10,148 nucleotides of DNA from an uncultured Flavobacteriia bacterium (lineage in GTDB: Bacteria > Bacteroidota > Bacteroidia > Flavobacteriales_D > Crocinitomicaceae), in the NCBI GenBank assembly GCA_903930085.1, contig CAIYXD010000405.1, positions 1 through 10,148 of the forward strand. Direction: 5' to 3'. Made by a program: the position numbers and the translations under genes. Below, one piece after another: positions 6,028 through 10,148 of this stretch; the first letter of the stretch is position 1; each line of letters begins with the position of its first letter. The notes below the pieces were generated by a model. The model was not told the origin of the DNA, ran no database searches, and saw nothing but the letters and a program-made list of their open reading frames with translations.

Positions 6028-6999
6028 ATGAAAAGATCTTTTTTTGCTCTTCTGACAATCGTCGCAGTTCTATTATCTTCTTGTGACAAAGTGGAGAATC
6101 CATTTCCTCCAAAGGTTAATACAGATTTGGACACAACGATTTATGCGGGAAATTGGAGTGATTATGTTGCAAATGAATGGCCTGATTTTTCCAGTATTCC
6201 GAATGAAAATCCAAATAGAAATGTTTTGATTGAAGATTTTACTGGCCATAATTGTAGTTATTGTCCTGAAGCAGGAGAAATAGCCCATGCAATTCACGCT
6301 AGTAATCCCTTGCGTGTTTTCGTTGCAAGTATTCATGCCTCCAATACAATTAGTGGAACTTCTTCCTTCCAAGATATTAATACAGCGCAAGGATATACAA
6401 TTGATTTTAAAAATGCCAATGGTTTGGAATTGGGCAAGTACTTTGGATATACCTTGACAAATTCCGGGTTTTTTGGAAACCCAGCCGGAACAATTAGCAG
6501 AACAAACGATGGCGGAGAGTATTTTCCAGCTTCTGGCTCTTGGTCAACAAAAACGAATACAGTTTTGGCTTCGCCCCTAAAAGTTGCAATTAAAGCGAAA
6601 CTAAACTATTTTGAATTGCCAAAACATGGTTTTTTCTTACACACAGAAGTGGAGAAATTAGATAATACGCTTGCAAATGAATTGGCAATGATTGTTTATA
6701 TTATGGAAGATTCATTGGTTGGACCCCAAAATGTAACCAATGTATTTACGCCTGATTACGTGCACAGAGATATTATGCGCGGAACGATTGATGGCCAAAC
6801 GTGGGGACGATCGCTAACTTCAACGATGTTGAATAGCGGGAAATATTATTTGGATTACAGCTTTATTCTGCCAAATCAACTCGGACAAGCTGGCGTTACA
6901 ACCACACATAATGCAGAAAACATGCATGTTTTAATTTACGTTTATGACAAAGTAACTCTTGAGATTTACCAAGTGATCAAACAAAAAATTATCGGTTAG
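6028..6999 (+). CDS. Omp28-like outer-membrane lipoprotein with thioredoxin-type CxxC
   Basis: The product has 323 residues. Its N-terminus is a lipoprotein signal with lipobox LSSC, lipidated at C19. After a proline/asparagine-rich linker comes VLIEDFTGHNCSYCPEAGE, with the CxxC pair C76/C79, as in Omp28-related proteins of Bacteroidota. GFFGNPAGTISR (about 147-158) looks like the matching cis-proline loop (P152) of a thioredoxin fold. The remainder, about 185-323, is probably a beta-sandwich. C19, C76 and C79 are the only cysteines. It sits at the end of the operon, 10 bases after the barrel gene. I infer a redox-active or disulfide-bearing envelope lipoprotein that works with the barrel. 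No clear lipoprotein export signal follows C19 (CDKVENP), so surface exposure is uncertain. Confidence 0.9.
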   Translation: MKRSFFALLTIVAVLLSSCDKVENPFPPKVNTDLDTTIYAGNWSDYVANEWPDFSSIPNENPNRNVLIEDFTGHNCSYCPEAGEIAHAIHASNPLRVFVASIHASNTISGTSSFQDINTAQGYTIDFKNANGLELGKYFGYTLTNSGFFGNPAGTISRTNDGGEYFPASGSWSTKTNTVLASPLKVAIKAKLNYFELPKHGFFLHTEVEKLDNTLANELAMIVYIMEDSLVGPQNVTNVFTPDYVHRDIMRGTIDGQTWGRSLTSTMLNSGKYYLDYSFILPNQLGQAGVTTTHNAENMHVLIYVYDKVTLEIYQVIKQKIIG

Positions 7000-7039
7000 A
7001 ATTATTTCTACTGCGTATTTTCCTAAATATTTGTAAGTG

Positions 7040-7056
7040 AGGAAGTTTCACTTCTT
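7040..7056 (+). terminator. Possible weak terminator after the Omp28-like gene
   Basis: Bases 7040-7046 and 7050-7056 form a 7-bp stem (core GAAGT/ACTTC, one G-T pair) with a 3-base loop. T-rich but interrupted sequence follows, rather than a clean T run. It lies 41 bases after the stop at 6999. Termination may be partial, with some readthrough into the small gene at 7143. Confidence 0.35.
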
Positions 7057-7142
7057 TCTGATTTATTTCAATTTTTAGTGCGTTTAATTCTTGCTTTTCT
7101 TGTTTTTTAGCTTTAAATTGTATCGAACAAAAACAAAATGCT

Positions 7143-7328
7143 ATGCTAGAATTGACCAAAAAGATTCTTACGAAAGTTAGTTTTGATGCGCTATTATTTC
7201 AAAAGGAACTATTCAAAGCGCTAAAGTGGATTACGGATTCAAATGACATTAAAAAATTTCAAGAATGGTGCATAAGTGAGTTCTCAACATTACATCCAAC
7301 AATTATTAAGAAAGCATTTGCGCTGTAA
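7143..7328 (+). CDS. Small protein of unknown function (61 residues)
   Basis: The frame begins MLELTKKILTKVSFD and ends KKAFAL. The composition is that of a small soluble, mostly helical protein with no signal peptide or membrane segment. It has a Lys- and aromatic-rich middle (LFQKELFKALKWI) and one cysteine in EWCISEF. I have a vague memory of similar short proteins in Flavobacteriales but cannot name a family or function. An ATG five bases upstream (7138) meets a stop within three codons, which leaves 7143 as the start. Support comes from natural-looking composition, no competing gene on the other strand, and a terminator right after the stop. Upstream, TAGCTTTA (7108-7115) is a one-mismatch -7 element, so it may have its own promoter. 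Confidence 0.65.
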   Translation: MLELTKKILTKVSFDALLFQKELFKALKWITDSNDIKKFQEWCISEFSTLHPTIIKKAFAL

Positions 7329-7332
7329 AAAG

Positions 7333-7371
7333 GTAACTAAAAAGGCTACAATTTTGAACCTTTTTAGCTAC
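7333..7371. terminator. Shared terminator between convergent genes
   Basis: Positions 7333-7345 and 7359-7371 pair over 13 positions with one mismatch (core CTAAAAAGG/CCTTTTTAG) around a 13-base loop. The stop codons of the two convergent genes lie 4 and 8 bases outside it. On the minus strand the stem is followed by CTTTTTAC, a fair T run. On the plus strand the stem's own T run would have to serve. It probably ends both units, more strongly the minus-strand one. Confidence 0.7.
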
Positions 7372-7379
7372 TTGAAAGT

Positions 7380-7712
7380 TTAATTTTCTTCCACGAGCAC
7401 TGCTGTGCCGTATGCCAAAACTTCTGTTAAGCCTTGCATTACCTCGTTGGATTCGTAACGCATGTTTATTATTGCATTTGCGCCAGTTTGTTTTGCGTTG
7501 TCAATCATCAATCGCAATGCTTCTTCTCTTGAATTCTCGCAAAGCTCTGTATAGATTGTGCTTTTTCCACCAAACATTGCCATAAATCCACCAGCAATAT
7601 TACCGCCTAATCCGCGCGAACGAACCGTAATTCCTCTCACTAATCCCAATTGTTTTTTGATTGTAAAACCTTCTAGATTGGTGCTCGTTGTGATCAACAT
7701 CTGTTCTTCCAT
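7380..7712 (-). CDS. YbjQ/UPF0145 family protein (putative heavy-metal-binding domain)
   Basis: This 110-residue cytoplasmic protein shows the YbjQ pattern throughout. ITTSTNLEGFTI is at the N-terminus, a glycine-rich GLGGNIAGGFMAMFGGK segment at 34-50, then YTELCENSREEALRLMIDNAKQTGANAII (54-82) and a final YGTAVLV strand. Length matches the family (about 105-110). Homologues form pentameric rings. Some are labelled heavy-metal-binding, but a biochemical role is not established. The start at 7712 and an internal methionine five codons in are both possible; most family members begin near the second. The gene lies 41 bases downstream of the biotin-carrier gene on the same strand with no terminator between them, so cotranscription is likely although no functional link is apparent. 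Confidence 0.9.
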   Translation of the reverse strand: MEEQMLITTSTNLEGFTIKKQLGLVRGITVRSRGLGGNIAGGFMAMFGGKSTIYTELCENSREEALRLMIDNAKQTGANAIINMRYESNEVMQGLTEVLAYGTAVLVEEN

Positions 7713-7753
7713 CTTTACTCTATTTTAATTAAATATATAGTTGATTAAAAAGC

Positions 7754-8221
7754 TTATTCGAATTCGATTAAAACTGCTCCTTTATCAACAATTTGATTTG
7801 CGTTTACTAAAATTGCCTTTACAATACCAACGCCTTCCGCTTTTAAAACATTTTCCATTTTCATTGCTTCCAAAGAAAGTATTTCGTCTCCAATTGCCAA
7901 TTCTTGACCAATTGAAACTGCAACTTGAACAATTCTTCCCGGCATCGGAGCGATCAATTCCTTCAATTTCCGAACTTTGGGAATATCTAATCCCATGGCG
8001 GAAATCAATTCGTCCAATTCTCCTTTTTTATGCACCTCAAAAACACGGTGGTTAATTTTTAGTTTCAGAAAATTGTTTTCGGATTGGTCTTCCAAAAGTT
8101 CACCAAAGAATTTCTGGCCTTTATAGGTTAAAGTAAAAAACCGGTGATCGTCCCATTTGATAACAGCACCTTCTGCAACGATAGTATCCGCGCCATCAAA
8201 ACTCCATTTATGATTTGACAT
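7754..8221 (-). CDS. Biotin carboxyl carrier-type protein (biotinyl-lipoyl domain)
   Basis: The product has 155 residues. The C-terminal part, about 88-155, is a biotinyl domain: IAPMPGRIVQV, then EAMKMEN (118-124) with K121 as the biotinylated lysine, and a closing IVDKGAVLIEF strand. The N-terminal 85 residues hold a small beta-rich segment (RFFTLTYKGQKFFGELL) and a charged linker. This resembles the separate carrier subunits of acyl-CoA carboxylases (propionyl-, methylcrotonyl- or acetyl-CoA type) in Bacteroidota rather than the longer AccB of fatty-acid synthesis. It would carry carboxybiotin between a biotin carboxylase and a carboxyltransferase in the cytoplasm. Neither partner gene is in the window, so the acyl-CoA substrate cannot be told. 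Confidence 0.9.
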   Translation of the reverse strand: MSNHKWSFDGADTIVAEGAVIKWDDHRFFTLTYKGQKFFGELLEDQSENNFLKLKINHRVFEVHKKGELDELISAMGLDIPKVRKLKELIAPMPGRIVQVAVSIGQELAIGDEILSLEAMKMENVLKAEGVGIVKAILVNANQIVDKGAVLIEFE

Positions 8222-8238
8222 GTTTCAATTATTTTTAC

Positions 8239-8246
8239 CAAAAGTA
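8239..8246 (-). promoter_or_regulatory. -7 promoter element for the biotin carrier/YbjQ unit
   Basis: The minus strand reads TACTTTTG, an exact TAnnTTTG match, 17 bases upstream of the ATG at 8221. The same octamer precedes the T9SS-cargo gene. No TTG lies at the standard distance upstream, so the -33 element is poor. Confidence 0.5.
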
Positions 8247-8296
8247 ATCGAAACTGCAGCTACTTGGATATTTTTATTGGTAAGAATTCAAATTAA

Positions 8297-8323
8297 TTGT
8301 TGAATTTTACGTAAACTAATTTG
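8297..8323 (+). promoter_or_regulatory. Possible promoter of the M1 peptidase gene
   Basis: TTG at 8297-8299 is followed after 17 bases by TAATTTG (8317-8323), one base shorter than the TAnnTTTG consensus. It ends only four bases before the ATG, implying a nearly leaderless transcript if used. A perfect 10-bp palindrome, TTTACGTAAA (8306-8315), lies in the spacer. The call is weak, and the true promoter may lie further upstream. Confidence 0.3.
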
Positions 8324-8327
8324 ACAC

Positions 8328-10148
8328 ATGAAAAAAAGCATTGCAATTATCTGCCTTCTTACCCTTGTTGCTTGTGGTACAAAGAAATCAGATACTCCAG
8401 AAAATGTAAGTACAACGGTCGGTAATCAAAACACAAAAGACACGCTATTAGCAGTTGATTCGGTGAAAACACCAGAAAGACGACCAACTTACCGCGCAGC
8501 TGAAACCATTCTTACCGACTTAATTCACACCAAGCTAGAAGTTAATTTTAATTGGACAAATTCACGTATGAATGGGATTGCTACAATTACCGCAAAACCG
8601 CATTTTTATGCTTCCGATAGTTTGATTTTAGATGCAAAAGGAATGGACATTTTAAGCGTTCAACTGGATAAAAAGGATCTTTCTTTTTCCTATTTAGATA
8701 GTTTGACTTTGAAAATAAAACTGAATAAAACCTACAGCAGAAAAGAAAAATATACGGTTGTAATCAACTATGTAGCAAAACCCGATGAACGCAAAACGGG
8801 CGGGAGTAGCGCTATTACTTCTGATAAAGGGCTTTATTTTATTAATCCAAAAGGAGAGGATCCTAATAAAATGCCACAGATTTGGACACAGGGAGAAACG
8901 GAATCAAGTTCTGTTTGGTTTCCAACTATTGATTCGCCAAATGCAAAAACAACCCAAGAAATTTTCATTACAGTAGAGGATAAATTCATGACGCTTTCCA
9001 ATGGAAAACTAAGTGCTTCCAAAAAAAATCCAAATGGAACGAGAACGGATCACTGGAAACAAGATTTGCCACACGCGCCTTATTTATTTATGATGGGGAT
9101 TGGCGAATTTAAAACAGTAAAAGATTCTTATACACGACCAGATGGCTCTAAAATGGAGGTAAATTATATTGTTGAGCCAGAATGGGAAAAATCAGCAAAA
9201 GCAATTTTCGGGGAAACGCCAAACATGATTCGCCATTTTTCTGAATTACTTGGATACGAGTTTGCCTGGGACAAATACAGTCAGATTGTTGTGCGCGATT
9301 ATGTTTCGGGAGCAATGGAAAATACCGGAGCAGTTGTATTTGGGGATTACGCCTATAAAACAGATCGCGAATTGTTAGATGGAAATGACCAATCTACGAT
9401 TGCACATGAATTATTTCACCATTGGTTTGGGGATTTGGTAACCTGCGAATCTTGGTCTAACTTGTCCCTAAATGAATCGTTTGCAAATTATTCGCAATAC
9501 CTTTGGGATGAACATAAATTTGGAATAGACGAGGCGGATTTTCAAGCTGAAGCAGAAGCAGACGGTTATTTCCAATCTTCCCAAGCACAAGGATACCACA
9601 ACCTTATTTGGTTGGATTACGACGACAAGGAACAAATGTTTGATGGTCATTCCTACAACAAAGGCGGTAGAATATTACACATGCTGCGCAATTATTTGGG
9701 AGACGAAGCATTTTTTGAAGGAATAAAGAATTATTTGCAGACCAACAAATTCAAACCAGCTGAATTTCACCAATTGCGCATCGCATTTGAAGAAGTTAGC
9801 GGGGAAGATTTAAACTGGTTTTTTAACCAATGGTATTTGGGCTCCGGCCACCCATTGCTAGACGTTCAGCAAAAAATAAATGCGGAGAAAGGAACCGTTA
9901 CCGTTTCTGTGAAACAAATTCAGAATTTGGAATTGTCCCCAATCTTTAAATTACCAGTGCAAATTGCAGTATTTGATGCCAATGGAAAGACCTTGCACAA
10001 CGTGGTAGTGGACGATTTGGAAGATTCTTTCGATTTGCCTTTTGTCGGGGAAGTGAAAAGCGTTGTGTTTGATTACCAGCAAATGCTTTTATCCAAAATG
10101 CGCGAAACGAAACCTGCCGAACAATATATTTTTCAATACTACCAGGGA
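8328..10148 (+). CDS. M1 family zinc aminopeptidase, lipoprotein (C-terminus cut by window edge)
   Basis: The frame is open from ATG 8328 to the window end: 607 codons without a stop. Residues 1-16 are a lipoprotein signal with lipobox LVAC (lipidated C16), followed by a polar linker to about residue 55. An N-terminal beta domain precedes the catalytic domain. The latter has GAMEN (328-332), which binds the substrate amino terminus, and HELFHHWFGD (360-369), with H360 and H364 as zinc ligands and E361 as catalytic base. E383 in LNESF, 18 residues after H364, is the third ligand, and Y443 in SYNKGG stabilises the transition state. All key residues are present, so it should be active, removing N-terminal amino acids from peptides in the envelope. 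How much C-terminal sequence is missing cannot be seen. Confidence 0.95.
   Translation, partial: MKKSIAIICLLTLVACGTKKSDTPENVSTTVGNQNTKDTLLAVDSVKTPERRPTYRAAETILTDLIHTKLEVNFNWTNSRMNGIATITAKPHFYASDSLILDAKGMDILSVQLDKKDLSFSYLDSLTLKIKLNKTYSRKEKYTVVINYVAKPDERKTGGSSAITSDKGLYFINPKGEDPNKMPQIWTQGETESSSVWFPTIDSPNAKTTQEIFITVEDKFMTLSNGKLSASKKNPNGTRTDHWKQDLPHAPYLFMMGIGEFKTVKDSYTRPDGSKMEVNYIVEPEWEKSAKAIFGETPNMIRHFSELLGYEFAWDKYSQIVVRDYVSGAMENTGAVVFGDYAYKTDRELLDGNDQSTIAHELFHHWFGDLVTCESWSNLSLNESFANYSQYLWDEHKFGIDEADFQAEAEADGYFQSSQAQGYHNLIWLDYDDKEQMFDGHSYNKGGRILHMLRNYLGDEAFFEGIKNYLQTNKFKPAEFHQLRIAFEEVSGEDLNWFFNQWYLGSGHPLLDVQQKINAEKGTVTVSVKQIQNLELSPIFKLPVQIAVFDANGKTLHNVVVDDLEDSFDLPFVGEVKSVVFDYQQMLLSKMRETKPAEQYIFQYYQG

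Noticed and set aside
4884..6390. Minus-strand open frames at 4884-5090 and 6073-6390
   Set aside because: They are antisense to well-supported barrel and Omp28-like genes, with no recognisable features or upstream signals.
7741..8055. Plus-strand frame of 104 codons opposite the biotin carrier gene
   Set aside because: It is Leu/Gln-rich low-complexity translation antisense to a gene with an unmistakable biotinylation motif.
9456..9489. Departure from the common LWLNEGFA wording after the M1 zinc site (here NLSLNESFANY)
   Set aside because: The zinc-ligand glutamate and its spacing are intact, and I believe Bacteroidota M1 enzymes often vary here, so this is not evidence of an inactive enzyme.
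8785..9650. Short frames at 8785-8976 (+), 8834-9022 (-) and 9468-9650 (-)
   Set aside because: All lie inside the intact M1 peptidase frame and are coincidental.
1..10148. Search for CRISPR arrays, insertion sequences, tRNA or rRNA genes, phage genes and defence systems
   Set aside because: No spaced repeat array, transposase, terminal inverted repeats, cloverleaf-like sequence or defence-type domain was recognised. The window reads as ordinary chromosome with an envelope-protein emphasis.

Overview
The window looks like chromosomal DNA from a Bacteroidota bacterium, most likely in the Flavobacteriales. The DNA is AT-rich. One protein carries a C-terminal sorting domain of the type IX secretion system (T9SS). 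Exported proteins of Bacteroidota-typical families are present (RemB/Wzi-like barrel, DUF6029-like barrel, Omp28-like lipoprotein). Upstream regions carry the TAnnTTTG -7 element of this phylum, and starts lack clear Shine-Dalgarno sequences. Genus is not assigned; a Crocinitomicaceae/Fluviicola-like origin is a guess. I see no mobile element, CRISPR array, tRNA or rRNA. All coding sequences appear intact except the two cut by the window edges.

Left block, 1-2679, minus strand: a cysQ-like phosphatase gene is followed by two genes for exported proteins, the first a RemB/Wzi-like outer-membrane barrel and the second cut by the left edge. The junctions overlap by 4 and 1 bases, so the three genes form one tightly coupled operon. 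Its promoter lies just after an intrinsic terminator (2651-2679) that ends the next unit. That unit is a monocistronic gene for a small secreted protein with a T9SS sorting domain (2697-3470).

Centre, 3662-6999, plus strand: after a divergent promoter region comes a three-gene operon encoding a TlpA-like thioredoxin, a large outer-membrane barrel and an Omp28-like lipoprotein with a CxxC motif. Leaving aside the lipid-anchored cysteine, each of the three proteins has exactly two cysteines, and these form one close pair. This makes a shared extracytoplasmic thiol/disulfide pathway the most attractive hypothesis in the window.

Right block, 7143-10148: a small gene of unknown function (61 residues) converges on a YbjQ-family gene across a shared hairpin terminator. 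Upstream of the YbjQ gene, on the same strand, lies a gene for a biotin carboxyl carrier-type protein. Divergent from that is a long gene for an M1 zinc aminopeptidase lipoprotein, which runs off the right edge. Apart from the envelope theme (secreted, lipid-anchored or outer-membrane products), the genes here look like ordinary core genome.
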